NCBI GenBank assembly: GCA_003254885.1
Contig: QANT01001891.1
Coordinates: 1-64,000, forward strand
Direction: 5' to 3'
Origin: Purshia tridentata
Lineage: Eukaryota > Streptophyta > Magnoliopsida > Rosales > Rosaceae
Length of the DNA: 64,000 nt
Every line of letters begins with the position of its first letter. Positions within the stretch are counted from its first letter, which is position 1. Below are positions 34,401 to 46,653 of this stretch, piece after piece. A program made the translations under genes and the position numbers. The notes below the pieces were generated by a model. It was given only the letters and a program-made list of their open reading frames with translations. It was not told the DNA's origin and did no database searches.

Positions 34401-37400
34401 AGTATCAATAGGTCTCTTCCTGCATGTCATAATTCAGAATCACAAAAATGTCGTGAAATTTCTTAACAAGGGGGAAAAGAATGCTTTATAACTATATAGA
34501 ACATTGAACAAGCTATTGAAAATAGTATAGTGCATACCTTGGGGAAACAAGTTTGAAAAACTCACAAGCATGAAGACGGAAGTCAGGTGAAGAAAGTAAG
34601 AAACCACACCTGGGCAGGCAGAGAGAGAGAGAGAGTATATGAAACTGACACTTTCCAATGGCTTCAAATCAGACTCTGTCAAAACTTCAAAGAAGGATAC
34701 CATACCCATGAATTATACCATATTTAGCAAGATCAGGCAATGGAGCCCATTCAGAATATGCATTTATAGCATTCAAAATAGCTGTTACTGTGGCTACATG
34801 CTGTTTCGCAAGGTCCAAATGTTGATTTCCTGCTTCACCAAATGCAGCTCCATAGTGCCTCTCTAGCAACTGCATCACATAATCAAGCCATTATGATAAT
34901 GCCATTATTTGCATTTTCCATTAAAAGTAAAGGACCCAGCTTACGGTGTATAATAGAGGTAAAATTTCTGGTAAAGACTCAGTCAGTCCACGCAACAATA
35001 GCCTTCTCCGATCACCTGTATTAACCATTCAGAATCAGACAAAGGCATGCAGCAATCTAAATACAGAAAAAGCATCACTAATCCACACACGCACTCCACT
35101 CCCAATTCACGTCATAAAAAAGAAGAGTGCAGAAGACATCTTTCTGGATAAACCTTCCAAATCTTCATTGTGAACGGTAATATCTTCAGGAAGCCACCTC
35201 AGCATCATGGAGACCAACTCAGCCTAAAAGAAGATTAAAAGAAGAGGTAATTTGCATTATGCATTTTTAAAATGAAATATAGTTTGAACTAGGGGAAATA
35301 ATATTACCTGTATAGGACCCTTGCCAGATAAGGAAACCAGGGTTGGAAGCAGTTCTTGCCATAGATTTAGTCCTTCTCTTCTAACTATCTATAACAGTGG
35401 AAAACAAGTCAGTATTACAGCATAAACATAAGCTTGGCAGTTTAAAAAAAGTCAAGAGGAATGCTGCATAAACCTCAGCAACAAGGGCTGCTGTCTGACT
35501 TTTCAAAGCCCACTCCTCGCTAGGATTTGCAATATCGGACATTATATCAACAGTGACATTTGCAAAGTTTCTACGTTCTGTAGGGCTTAATTCCTCCCAC
35601 CGCAACCGAACCAAATGCTGCACAAACATATTTCTATTCTGGTGATGCCACTCAATTATCACAGAACTTTACATGGTTATATAATTAGATGCTAATTTTC
35701 AGGTAGATTTAAAAAGGGCAGTTGTACCATTTGACTACTAGAAGGGAGGAGAATGAAAACCTATTTTGGTGATCTTTGTCACAAGCACATTAGCATCAAA
35801 CTGAGATTTTGGGAGGGAATTGAAATTATATCTCTCTTTGTAAAGCTTCAACCTTTTCTTTAGTAGAAACTACATGAACATTGCCCTTCTTCCTTTATTA
35901 TGATGCCAATCAGGTGGGAACAAAACTTGAAATATGAAATCATACCGAGGCAGTTGGATGTTAAAGGAATTTAGTCCCAACACAATTTAGACAACTTGAT
36001 CATAGATCTTATTATCAAACCAACTAATTGCCATCTCCAACAGTTCAACTAGACCACTTAAATAGTTACAGAACATGATATAATCTCATACATTATTAAA
36101 CAAAACAAAAGAATAATTGTAACGATTAAGTTTTAATTCCTAGTCAACTAAACCTTGTACTTTCTGATATAAACCTTCAACAATAGCCTTTGGGTCATGT
36201 GGAAACAGAAAGATACTAATAAGTCAAATAAAAGGCTATATAAAGACCATTCATATGAGCATAAACCTGTAACATTTTAAATGCATGCAACCGAATTTCG
36301 GAAGACCAATCCTTTTTCACCAGAAGGAACGATGTCTTTGCCAAAACCCGTACATCTCCGGCTTTAATCTGGACAGTGTGAACAGAAGGTAATGATCAAC
36401 AATGAAAAATAATAACTGGTAGATACAGCTGCTTAAACCAATCAATAGATTGCATGACATCATAACCTTAGAGTTCAACATTTATAAATTACAAAAGTTA
36501 ACATACCCCACAGTAAAACAATGAGATCATCCAATAAACTCTGTATACTGGAAATTTATGGAATTTTTTAAATTTCATGAAGCTATACAAGAGAAAATCA
36601 TGTGATTAGATCAATGGTATTCATATCTTTTTTTTGAAGAGAATGGTATTCATATTTTTCAAAACCAAACTTCCTAGTATGGTGACATATTCCTTGATTT
36701 TCAAAATTTTCTCAGAAAAAAAAAAAGAAAAAGAGAAAGTAACATGTTCTCAAGTATCTCCCAAAATGCACACATTAGTGCTCAAATTTGAGCTAATTTA
36801 GACCACTAAAGAGTAAACTTCGATCTTAAGTTCTGAAGATAAAAAAAAAAAAAAAAAAAAGAGAAAGTAACATTTTCTCAAGTATCTCCCAAAATGCACA
36901 CATTAGTGCTCAAATTTGAGCTAATTTAGACCTCTAAAGAGTAAACTTCGATCTTAAGTTCTGAAGATTCTACCAATCAAATGCTAGTACTGCTCTTGAA
37001 CTTTAATCAAATTATTAATCACCGCTGGAAAGTGCATATTTATTAAATCAAAATCCCCATGATTTTTTAAAAATTAAGAAAACCCACCATTTGCAGTTTT
37101 ATACAGAAAATTAGAGAAATAATGGCATACAGTACCCCTCCATTCTGTATCACACAGTAATTCAATCACTAATTCACAATCCCTATAACTCAATCGAAAC
37201 ACTAAACACTGCCAAACGCATAATATTAATCTAAACCCAACAAAAACATAAACATATCCCAACCACTTCGAAAATAAAAATCGCATTTAAAATTCTCAAA
37301 TTCACAAACTTCATATAAAGTTCAAAACCGCGCAAGCACAATAAACCAATATTGTTCGCAAAAGCCAGCCAAATTACAAATATCAACATTTCCAAAACCC

Positions 37401-37617
37401 CAACTGAGCCAAAACGATCACAAAGTTAACTTATAATTCTAATAAAGCACTGAGAGAGTGATCACAGGTAAAGTTATTAAAGAGAGAGAGGGCGTACGGA
37501 TTCAAGGAAAGCGACGGCTGCCTTGCGAGCGTCTGGAGAAGAGCTCCAGTCGAGAGCTACTGCAATGGCTTGGGCCACGTTGCTAGCCACGTTGCTGCTA
37601 TTGTTGCCCTCTTCCAT
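28416..37617 (-). CDS. HST: HASTY / exportin-5 orthologue
   Basis: Twenty-two coding exons join in frame to 1210 residues, close to the roughly 1200 of plant HASTY: 37498-37617, 36267-36368, 35474-35617, 35308-35388, 35154-35223, 34945-35015, 34706-34869, 34538-34609, 34182-34419, 33924-33986, 33539-33826, 32971-33084, 32743-32869, 32486-32655, 32304-32405, 31535-31638, 31160-31454, 30793-31037, 30171-30674, 29745-30039, 29454-29637, 28416-28495. HASTY is an importin-beta-family receptor acting at nuclear pores; in plants it is needed for normal microRNA levels, movement and developmental phase change. Diagnostic segments are HLVRLRWEELSPTERRNF, LLERHYGAAFGEAGNQHLDL, ALVEVLGHYLDAMGPFLKFF and the end RPRSTVNIAETRVDEG-DTVGLAAIL. 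That last segment comes from a separate exon beyond a Mutator-like insertion, so a reader stopping at 29338 would miss the true C-terminus. One unresolved base (34072) lies in intron 9. Confidence 0.95.
28567..29213. mobile_element. Non-autonomous Mutator-like element in the last HASTY intron
   Basis: This 647-bp element is flanked by a perfect 9-bp target-site duplication, ATTTAGTAT, at 28558-28566 and 29214-29222, the length typical of Mutator-like transposons. The ends are inverted repeats: the left begins GAAAAATGCTTGGGTCCTCA and the reverse complement of the right begins GGACAATGCTTGGATCCTCA. Recognisable similarity continues for roughly 200 bases inward. The interior also has a direct repeat of about 155 bp (about 28667-28828 and 28844-28999) and several copies of TAGTTAAAAGACCAAACCAT. 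No transposase frame is present. Confidence 0.9.
34072..34072. other. Single N at an assembly join (HASTY intron 9)
   Basis: The N sits between two copies of an A-run followed by GTTC, which suggests two contig ends that overlap but were not merged. Confidence 0.7.
36733..36968. repeat. Tandem duplication in HASTY intron 1, period 128 bp
   Basis: The copies at 36733-36840 and 36861-36968 (GAGAAAGTAAC to TCTGAAGAT) differ at about two positions. Each is preceded by a long A-run. Confidence 0.9.
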
Positions 37618-37711
37618 TGCTTGCTCACTGGTTTCTATGGTTGTAGCCAAGCTTGTTTTCGGTTTTCAGAGAAGAAATAACTGAGATTATTGAGGGTTTC
37701 ACAGTGACAGA

Positions 37712-37746
<35 letters not shown>

Positions 37747-39011
37747 GCTGTGCTTAGTGGCGGTTTACATTAGACAATACAAATTACAACCTGTCAACTT
37801 TCCTCCGTCTTTTGCCCCCTACAACCTTAGCTTTTTTCTTCTCTCTTTTTCCTTTCGATTTTTTTCTCTTTGCTAAGCAATACAAAATCAAAGATTTTCT
37901 TAAATAATACTAAAGAAATCAGATAATTTCAAGATGATTATGTTATTCTTTATTTTCTTTTAATTATTATGAAAGTTATTTATAAATAATCAAGTGTAAT
38001 ACTTAACGGTTTTTCAAATGCTAATACTAATAATCACGTACATATAACGTGTATATAAAGAAAGATTAGTCTCTTAATGTGTCTTCCCCGCACATATTAG
38101 AAGTCATTCTCTATTGTGGCTAAAGAATAAAACGTGTTCGTTACAAGAAATTTTTGCCTTTTTTAATGTTATTTAATTGTTTTAGACTTTTAGTTTAGTG
38201 TTTTGTCTCTTTTGAATTAAATTAAACTATTGTAATTATTTTCTAATAAAGGATGCTTTGGAAACTTTGAAAAAAAAAAAGAGTCAAACAAATGTTAGAA
38301 AAAAAGGTGAGGCAAGTTGGATAAAAATTATAATCAAGGAATTGGATTTTAAATTTTAAGAATTTCAAAATATAAAAATTTAAGGAAAATTTCAAAAAAA
38401 TTCAGCTTTGTTAAAAAATTTAAATTAAAACAATTGAAAATTTTAATAAAATTTTAACATTATAGTATTTAGTATAGATTCGAACAAGAAGCTATTGAGA
38501 GTGCCAATCCCTTGCACTAGGAGGTCACCTACCTCGAGAAGTTATTCTCTTAGTGAAAAATCAAAAGCTGACCGAAAACAAAGAATTGAAAAATCAAAAG
38601 CATTAACTCAAAGCAGACAGATGAGGCTCTTGATGATTTATTAAATCGTTTTACTATTCTAAACAGTAAGTTTCCAACACCACAAATTTGGAAAAATAAT
38701 CAAGACGAAAATATACATAATAGAGGCAATATCTCTCACCAATTCACCATCCAACAAATTGAACATGAACAAAAAAATCATTATCTTCTAAAGATGGGGA
38801 AAAAAAAAAAGAAGAAGAAGAATCGTAAATGAAATTATAAATCGAAAAATTGTTTGTACCCCTCTAATGAAACAATTACACTGTGTGAGAAGAAGCTGGG
38901 GTTGAATAATTCACTTTTATCCAGTAACAATAACACTCCCACGGAGTAGGATTGGAAGTGGCGTCCAACTGTCCACAATTACGTTCCCACTTCCTCGGTA
39001 TTAAGTCAGGT
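37618..39011. other. HASTY leader and promoter, then gap to the kinase gene
   Basis: A (GA)n run at 37715-37742 lies in the HASTY leader or core promoter. The middle is AT-rich. A less AT-rich patch at about 38470-38540, beginning GATTCGAACAAGAAGC, may be a transposon scrap; I cannot assign it. The right end (about 38800-39011) is probably the kinase 3' UTR. Confidence 0.45.
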
Positions 39012-42000
39012 TTAAGCTGCGCCTTTTTTTCCTCTAATCCGAGCATCATGATGTTTCTCTTTATGGGTTCTGGTATGCGATTTTGAAGGTTTCCGTCTTG
39101 GACCACCAACACTAGTGGAGTCAACCAGCGGGCCTGACCAAGTTTGTATTGGTTCTTTAGGATAACTGAATGAGGTTGTACTGAATGGTACATCTGGAGG
39201 AACAATGGCAGGATCAATATGATGTGAAGATCCCAGAGGGTACCCAACTGCCCCATCCTGGTGTGGCGGAGGAAACTTTTCGCTTTTGCTCTTTGCATTT
39301 GCATGCGTAATTAGACGCCTTCTCTGTTTCAGAAGAAAACCAATGCATTAACATACTAAAATCTAAACCTGAATCAAATAACTAATTCCAAAATTCTTCA
39401 AATGGACATGTTATCCCTAAGCTTGTAGAGCTTTTAGATTATGTGTGGCAAGTAGACAAGCATAGGCTGCATTGTCAAGCATGTTGAATTGGCAAACCGA
39501 ATAGGTTAAGTTCAATGCAACCAGTACCATTGACATCTTATCAGTACTCTTTGAATAATGCTAGACCACTTCTTTTGATTATCTTTTTGTACAGGATTCC
39601 ATAATCTAAAAGTATCATTAAACAAATCAAACTGCCAAAGTTAAAAGATGAAAATGAGTGATAGAAGCAACTTATCAGACATACATCAATATTAGATTGA
39701 AGCTCGGCATTGGCTTCTGGAGCTGGCATACCCCTAGGAGCACGTTCGCGTGTGCGCGTTTTCTTTGCACCATCAGCCTGGGCTCTACCAGCAGCTCTTA
39801 GTCTGCGCAACGATAAAAATTATGATTCTCAGATTTCACGCATCGTTACAGATAAGCAAGTTTATGAAATTAATTTCACATATACTCACACCTCAAGCAA
39901 TATGCCTGATTTATTCTAAATAAGTAGCTATTAACAACAAGATATCAGAAGTTGGTAAAAAGCAAATTCTACAAGATCCATACCTACGAGCTTCGTCATC
40001 CCGGCGTTTAGCATCAATTTCTTTGGTTGGGGGATATTGTGGAAGGCTAGAAGGTTCACAAGCATGAGGCTCTGTTATGAAAAACTGCAAATGAGGAAGG
40101 GAAGAGAAAAACAGCGAATATAAGCACATTTCTCAGAAGGAACCATCAACCAAATTAGCTTCACATGGAACCAATCAACTGGAACACAGTATGCATGATT
40201 GTCGCCAATGCGGCCATGGATTGGCATATGGAACCAATCAGCACAACAATAGTGACGGTTAAGGAAAACACTACCAGTTAAGACTTGGACCCTAATTCTA
40301 CACAGGTAAGTAGGTGACAGTCAAAGGGTTACAGCGTTTAGTTTCATTAACCATTCCAGACCACAATGACCTAACATAAATCAAGGAAACGTTGAAAGTA
40401 CATAGACTGGCACAAAAAACTGGTTTTACAAGGTAAAGGACAGTTGTGTTGTCACACCATCACCCACATATTTGAGGCAAGTTTTTTGAACGACTGGCAT
40501 TAAAGAGCTGCATGGGCAAACACATCAGTTTATTAATTTTTTTTTTCTTTGGGTCTTATCTAAATCCAGCAAGTCTACAAATCAAGAAATCAAGATGCAT
40601 TACGGTTGATTGATTGTAGAAAGAAATAGAATAAATGGAAAGAAGCCATAAAATCAAGATCTTGAAATGAGAAAAGATGGAAACACCAAACAGCATATTG
40701 ATTAGAGAAAAAACAATGGTCATAGTGTTAGACCTCACCTCACTTCTTAATGCAGCTGTGGCTGTCTGACGCTCTGCTGGATCAATTGCAAGAAGAGATT
40801 CAATAAGGGGCAGTGATGATGGGGGAAAATCTTTAAATGTCTCTCTTATTGATCTTCTGTAAGGCTCCCGGGGCTTAAATAGAGTTGCGTTGGGCAACCT
40901 CGCTTTTTTCCAGTATTCATCTGAAGGTGACCCACAGAGTTTGTATATCTTGTGTAGTTGCTCCACCTATGTGAGCAGTAAAGCTGTTAGACATGCTCTA
41001 CATTCGGTAGTTAAAATATTTATGATGGAAATGCAGTAAACAAGGAATACCGTATAATGTCCATAATATGTAAACATATCTGCATACATGTATATTAACC
41101 AACTAAACACAAGAAAAGATTTTTGTCTTAAAGCTAGAATGAAAGTCAACTCAGCGACCATTCCAAAGCAATAATTCCTTCATATACCATGGGAGAGACA
41201 TTAGGAAAAACAACTTAGACATGATTTTAAAGCCAAAGCAAAGGCAATAACTATAAATTACCGGGCAATATTTCTATTTTAAATATTTGCAGTTAATTTT
41301 TTTTTTCACAGATTCTCTTACTAAGCAAGGACAAAAGTAAAACCCAAAAAAAGAAGGTTAAAAAGTTACCTCTGTACGACCAGGCATGATAGGCTTCCCA
41401 GCTAGTAACTCTGCTAAAATGCAACCTGCACTCCAGAGGTCCACACCCACACCATAGTCGGTAGCCCCAAGAAGAAGCTCAGGAGGTCGATACCATAGAG
41501 TAACCACCCGACTAGTCATGGGGTGCTTGTGGTTTGGATCAAAGAAAGAAGCCAGTCCAAAGTCAGCAATCTTAAGTACTCCTCCATTGTCAATCAGAAG
41601 ATTTGATCCCTTAATATCACGATGAAGCACACCACGGTTATGACAGTGCTCAAGTCCAGATAGTAGTTGATGCATGTAACACTTGACCTGAAATGTGAGG
41701 TGCATGCATCAAATTACGAGAATATCAGAATGGTTGCTATAAACCTTTAGTAGTACAAGTGTTAATTGGATTTCAAAGTTCGGGAAAATACTGTCTAACC
41801 TGAGGTTCTGTGAATTTAATTTCTGGGCTTGCAGCAAGTCCAGCTAGATCATGCTCCATGTATTCAAACACCAGATACAAACTACATGACATCCTTGACG
41901 TAACCAACCCCTCCAACTTTACAACATTAGTATGATCCAGCCTCCGCAAAATTAGAATTTCCCTAGCCATAAATTTCACGCTCTCAGGTTCCAAATTGTC

Positions 42001-42881
42001 AAATCTAACTTTCTTTAGAGCAACAATTTTTCCCGTCAACATATCTTTAGCTTTGTACACATTACTATATGTTCCTGACCCAATCTAACATTAGGAAGAA
42101 AAATTAAAGTTAAAAAAGCAAAAGAAAGAAGGGACTAAAATAATGCACAAAAATAAATACATAAATTAAGAGCACAGCAATGCATAATGAAACATCCATT
42201 AAAAAATGATGTGACCCATCAAGTTTAGTTCCATCTTAACTAATCAAAATTGTGCAATTAATTGCAAAACTGTTATGGCCACATCATTCAAGATAGGCAT
42301 TCCAAATAGGATGTTCTCCAAGAATACATCTCAAATGACTTGACCAATCACGCTTTCCCTTACAATTCATAACAAATTACCATAATTATGTCGTCAGTTC
42401 CAAAAAGCCATTGTTAATAAAATTCCAAGAGACCATCTTCGCCACATCATGTGAGAAATCAAAATGAAAGAAAGAATTTCACTTGAGGGTAAAACAAAGA
42501 AAAGCTCACCTTATCAATTTTCTCAAACGTGTCTGCTTTCCGTGGAATCCACCCATTGAGAGCCTCCCCGCACACTCCTGTAAGCCAGGGTGGCCACCCT
42601 GCTGCCACCTGCTCACCACGCAATTGCTTTGGTAGATTACTCAACCTTGGGTTTGGCTTGGACCTCCTTCTCTCCCCCCTTGGAGGCCGCTGACCCCCAT
42701 CACCATTCTCCTCCTTCTGAGCCTCACCCCCACCAACGTGAACCTCACCAATACCACTATCTACATTTCCCACCACAACATCACCTACCTTCCTATTAGG
42801 TTCTACACTCGAATCCTTCCTCTCCCCCTTAGACTCAGACTCTACTCCTGAGGACGCTTCTCTGCTAATCACACAGCCCAT
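39012..42881 (-). CDS. CDK-like Ser/Thr kinase (CDKC-related, At1g54610/IBS1 type)
   Basis: Seven exons join in frame to 577 residues, the size of this subfamily: 42510-42881, 41800-42084, 41370-41687, 40739-40966, 39984-40084, 39685-39802, 39012-39323. The chain starts MGCVISRE, with Gly2 and Cys3 suited to N-myristoylation and palmitoylation and hence membrane attachment. Residues about 128-412 are the kinase domain: glycine loop GSGTYSNVY, catalytic Lys in VALKKV, PITAIRE-equivalent ESVKFMAREI, HRDIKGSNLL, DFG, and the activation segment VTLWYRPPELLLGATDYG. All catalytic residues are present. The basic, low-complexity tail (THANAKSKSEKFPPPHQDGA) is characteristic of this plant group. Specific substrates are unknown; one Arabidopsis relative affects primed defence responses. 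Intron 6 contains a dispersed repeat shared with 45.6 kb. Confidence 0.93.
39440..39595. repeat. Dispersed repeat, copy A (kinase intron 6)
   Basis: This stretch matches 45606-45840 in the same orientation. Shared blocks are TAGACAAGC, TAGGCTGCATT-TCAAGC, TGGCAAACCGAA-AGGT, CAGTA-CATTG, ATAATGCTAGA and CTTCTTTTGATTA. It is not explained by the neighbouring genes. Confidence 0.7.
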
Positions 42882-44380
42882 TTCTTGAATCTAAGCCTCA
42901 TCTCTCAACATGTTCTATACCAAAAGCTCTTCCTTTACTCACAAACTATTCACTACAAAACCAACCAATTTTCAAGCATAGATGGTTAAATAAATACCCT
43001 TAACAAATCTACAACTTAAAGCCCCAAGAATCAGTCTATATAACTAAAAATTATCAAAAAGTGAGTATAATAACTTCCACGGATCAATCTGTTCGCAAAA
43101 AAAGTAAATAAATGCCAGTGATCAAAACCCCAATACAAAAAATCATCAAACTAACATTAAATGCAAGAAAGAGTAGCTGAAAGTTAAAAGATGAGGCAAA
43201 TAAGAATTGGCTTTCTTCGAGATTCACTAACAAAATTGATCTGGGTATAGAGAGAGTAAGTGAAGATAGAGATTTTTCAAAGAAAGTGACAGAGTTCTAA
43301 AGAGAGAGAGAGACATAGTAAGATGGGAAAAGCAAGTGATTTATAGGAGAGTTTAACTTACTGTGCTTGAATCTGTGTCTGTGATTGGTAAGATTTGTTA
43401 TGTTTTTTGTTGTGGTATGGTCTTTGGCGTCCTTTCTGGCTGTTCGGACAAGCGAACGAATAAAAAGAGTAGCAGATCTCCCAATTTTCACAAGTCAAAC
43501 CCGACAACTCCCTCTCTAATCTCTATTACTCTCCAAAATAAGGAATGGGTTTATATTACTAAAATATATGGACAGACAGAATGATAGAATTTGTTTTTTA
43601 TTTTAATTTTTTCTCTTAAAAGTTGTATTTGAGTTTCAATAAAGAGTTACTATATCATTCACAACTCTATAAATTTTCCAAATTTGTTCTCATAAAAATG
43701 TACCTCTATGAATTTTCCATATCGACACCATAAAAAAATACCTTCTTAAAAACTCTTTCGACATTTGGGACAAAAAGAAGAATTTGTTGTCGCTATCTTG
43801 ATTTTTAAATTTTTTCCTTTTATCTCCAAACAAAAATATAAACTTTAACATTTTGAATATAAATATTACTAAATTAATAATTAGTTGGTTTGTATATCAA
43901 AGTCAAAATATATATTTAAACCAAAAAGATTTTACAATACATTTGTTCTACTTTTATTAAGAGAACTCTATTATATCCTATATATAAGCTCATTATAGAT
44001 CGTGTTTTAAAAAATCTCATTTTATTAAGAAATGAAATTAAAAATGAAAACTAATAAAATTAAAAAGGTGGAAGAAAACAAAAATATCCAAACCCCACCC
44101 TCCACCGTCAGCCTTTGGCCACTTTTCCCTCACACCGCCAACGCAACTCTATCCCTCTCTCTCTCTTTATTTCCCTCACTTTCTTCTTTGCACCGGAGCC
44201 AAACAAAAAAAAAAAAACCATCTAAAATTGATAGGCTCCGCGACAATGCAAAAGTCAAAATCAATTTGTTGAGACTTAAGAGAAAGACAATATGAGTTCA
44301 AGGCCTCGAAAAATATTATAGCGTCATTGGTCTCTTTGCAAAATGCAAAGTGCTCGAAGAACTGAATTCAAGTCTTAAGT
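42882..44380. other. Kinase promoter side and gap to the NOP58 pseudogene
   Basis: The kinase leader and promoter lie at about 42882-43500, with GA-rich tracts near 43240-43320. No gene is seen from there to 44380, and the sequence is strongly AT-rich. Confidence 0.5.
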
Positions 44381-45460
44381 TATTGAAGTAGCTTTAAAAA
44401 CCACACTAGCAAAATTGAAACAACAAATACCGACTTTTTTTTCTAACATTGGAAAGCTGACTGATTGCATAAGTTGACAAAATTTGTCGTATTGCTTGGC
44501 ATTTCAGATTCTTCTTCTTCTTGAGCATTTTTTCTCTTCCTTTTCTTCTTCTGTACCTCAACATCCTCAGCTGAATGTTTCTTCTTGTTCTTCTTTTCCT
44601 TCTTCACAGGCTCCTCATCATCAGTCTTCTTCTTCCTTTTATTGTTCTCCTTATTTTTCACCAGCAGTACGTCTTGGTTGCTTTGTGCTCCATTCTTGTT
44701 CTTATCATCTTTATTTCCAGAAGTTGTTTGCCAAACAACTGAATTTGCTGCAGGATTATATGCCTACAGAGAACAGAAAGAGTTCATAAGTTTATAATAA
44801 TAACTAACAAACTGAAGCAAACATACAAAACAAATGGCAGACCTTTCCCTTGCGATCCTTGTCATAGACTTTTGTATCTTTGGTTTGCCTTTAGCTGATC
44901 CAGCATACCGACCCAATTCTTTGCCTTCAAGATTCCTTAGCCATGCTTCAAGCTGTGAAGATGTTTATCTCTAAGCAGACGCTTTCAAAAAGGTAAAAGG
45001 ACAACATTGAGAAGCAAGATATACCTTGGCTCGATTTTCCAATCCCATTGAATTATCTTGGTTATCTCCAAGAGCATCATATCTGATTGCCAAAGCAGCT
45101 TTTGCAGCAAGTGACCGAGAAATTTTTCCTTTGAGCTTTGGTGCTGCTTGACCAATCAATGATGCATGGTAGATAAGCCCATATTTTGGAGTTGCATGCT
45201 TAGTTTTCAGTGCTCTGAAGAGGGCCTTTTCAGCTCCAAGAATCTGAACTGTGCTCCCCGGCTGCTTTGCAAGGTTCAACAAGCTACCACCATGGGCAAT
45301 GAGGCGAGCACCAACAAGCTCTCCAACAAGAGCAGTCAAATTCGGTGCAATGGTGTTCATCCTACTTTTCAGATAATCATATAGCTGAGCTCTGTACTCA
45401 GCGAGAGAAAGGACTGGGTCACAGAATTCTGCGACGTTAATCACATCAAGGTCACTAAGT
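44380..45460 (-). pseudogene. Truncated NOP58 copy
   Basis: This is a partial duplicate of the NOP58 gene about 2.3 kb to the right. It carries the equivalent of most of exon 6 (about 45029-45457), exon 7, exon 8 and the start of the 3' UTR. It lacks exons 1-5, the N-terminal roughly 200 residues and any promoter relation. Homology ends abruptly at about 45457, inside the exon 6 equivalent. The exon 7 equivalent is altered (the [10 protein letters not shown] segment and its frame are lost), and the Lys/Glu-rich tail is shortened and ends with a different C-terminus. The Nop-domain part is almost identical to the intact gene while both sides are clearly diverged. It is unlikely to make a working snoRNP protein. 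Confidence 0.88.
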
Positions 45461-45605
45461 TCAAGGGCTTTTGAGATTCACGTACAAGTCAAGCAACTCA
45501 TATCTATGCAGTATGCTTCTTATAACTTGACATATACTTAAACTATAATAGAATAGCTAATTCAAAACTATGATTATGTACATTAAATCAAAATTCGTTT
45601 ACATA

Positions 45606-45840
45606 CGTGTGACAAATAGACAAGCCTAGGAGTAATTTTTGGGCGTGTTGTTATGATCGCACCGAAAATTTCACCAACCCTAGGCTGCATTATCAAGCTA
45701 GCAGGTCATTGAAGTGGCAAACCGAAAAGGTAATCTAGCTCGATCGATGAAACCCAGTATCATTGTTTATATCTTAGCAAGTACTATTTGATACATAATG
45801 CTAGATTGCTTCTTTTGATTACCTTTTAATTTGTATACAG
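45606..45840. repeat. Dispersed repeat, copy B
   Basis: This matches the kinase-intron copy at 39440-39595 but carries about 60 extra bases near its left end (around 45625-45690). No coding signal or terminal structure is recognised. Confidence 0.7.
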
Positions 45841-45971
45841 TATTAAGTATACCGCTAGAGAGTTACTATAAGTTCTCCAGATTTTACGTCATAAAAATTT
45901 ACCTTTACTCTTTGAACTCTTGCAACAAAACAAAATATCTTTGTTAAGATTTTGTAATAAAAAATTTAGAA

Positions 45972-46268
45972 AATTATAAAAATAGTCCACTTATTATTTG
46001 TTATGTTTCGTTTTAGTACACAAATTTTTTTAAGTTCTATATTGGTCTAATAATTGTTTCTTTGTTCCATTTTAATCTAAAATAGACAATTTTATCCCTC
46101 AAAATCAACTCATTAATACAAAATTAAAGAGTAAAATTGTCTAATTTTAGCCGATTTGGACTAAAATAAAACTTTCAGATAATTCGTAGATCAATATAGC
46201 ACTTAAAAAAATTTATGGACCAAAACAAAACTTAGTGAATAATAAATAGACTATTTATGTAATTAACT
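45972..46268. mobile_element. Inverted-repeat (MITE-like) element
   Basis: The left arm reads AAAATAGTCCACTTATTATT and then contains TAAGTTCTATATTGGTCTA. The reverse complement of the right arm reads ATAAATAGTCTATTTATTATT and then TAAGTGCTATATTGATCTA. The arms together cover nearly the whole 300 bp, so the unit could fold into a long imperfect hairpin. No target duplication is clear. Confidence 0.65.
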
Positions 46269-46653
46269 CTAAAAAATTTTACCCAGTTTTCTAACAGTTT
46301 ACACCGTAGAATCATTTAAAACTTTGTGTTTAACGTGAAACTTTGCCCTTCATTTTTACAGCCGCAGGCAGATGAAACTTGGAATTAGACTTTGAAAGAG
46401 AGACAAAAACACGGAGAACACGTGAATAGGCAAACTGCCATTGCAGCAATATCTACTCCCCTTAACCAACTTAATGCGACAGTTGTCCATAAGAAATTAG
46501 AGGTTACAGCAGAACTACAGAAGTAGCTTGAAAAACCACACTAGCAAAGGAATGAAACAACAGAAAACAGATTTTATATATAGAAAAACTGACTGATTGC
46601 CTAAGTTGACCAAAATTGTCGGTTTGCCGGTCACCACAACTCGACGAAATTCC

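Larger units (their letters stand above)
45461..46653. other. Gap between the NOP58 pseudogene and NOP58
   Basis: No gene is seen. It contains the dispersed repeat copy B, an inverted-repeat element at about 45972-46268, and the NOP58 3' UTR at its right end. Confidence 0.5.
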
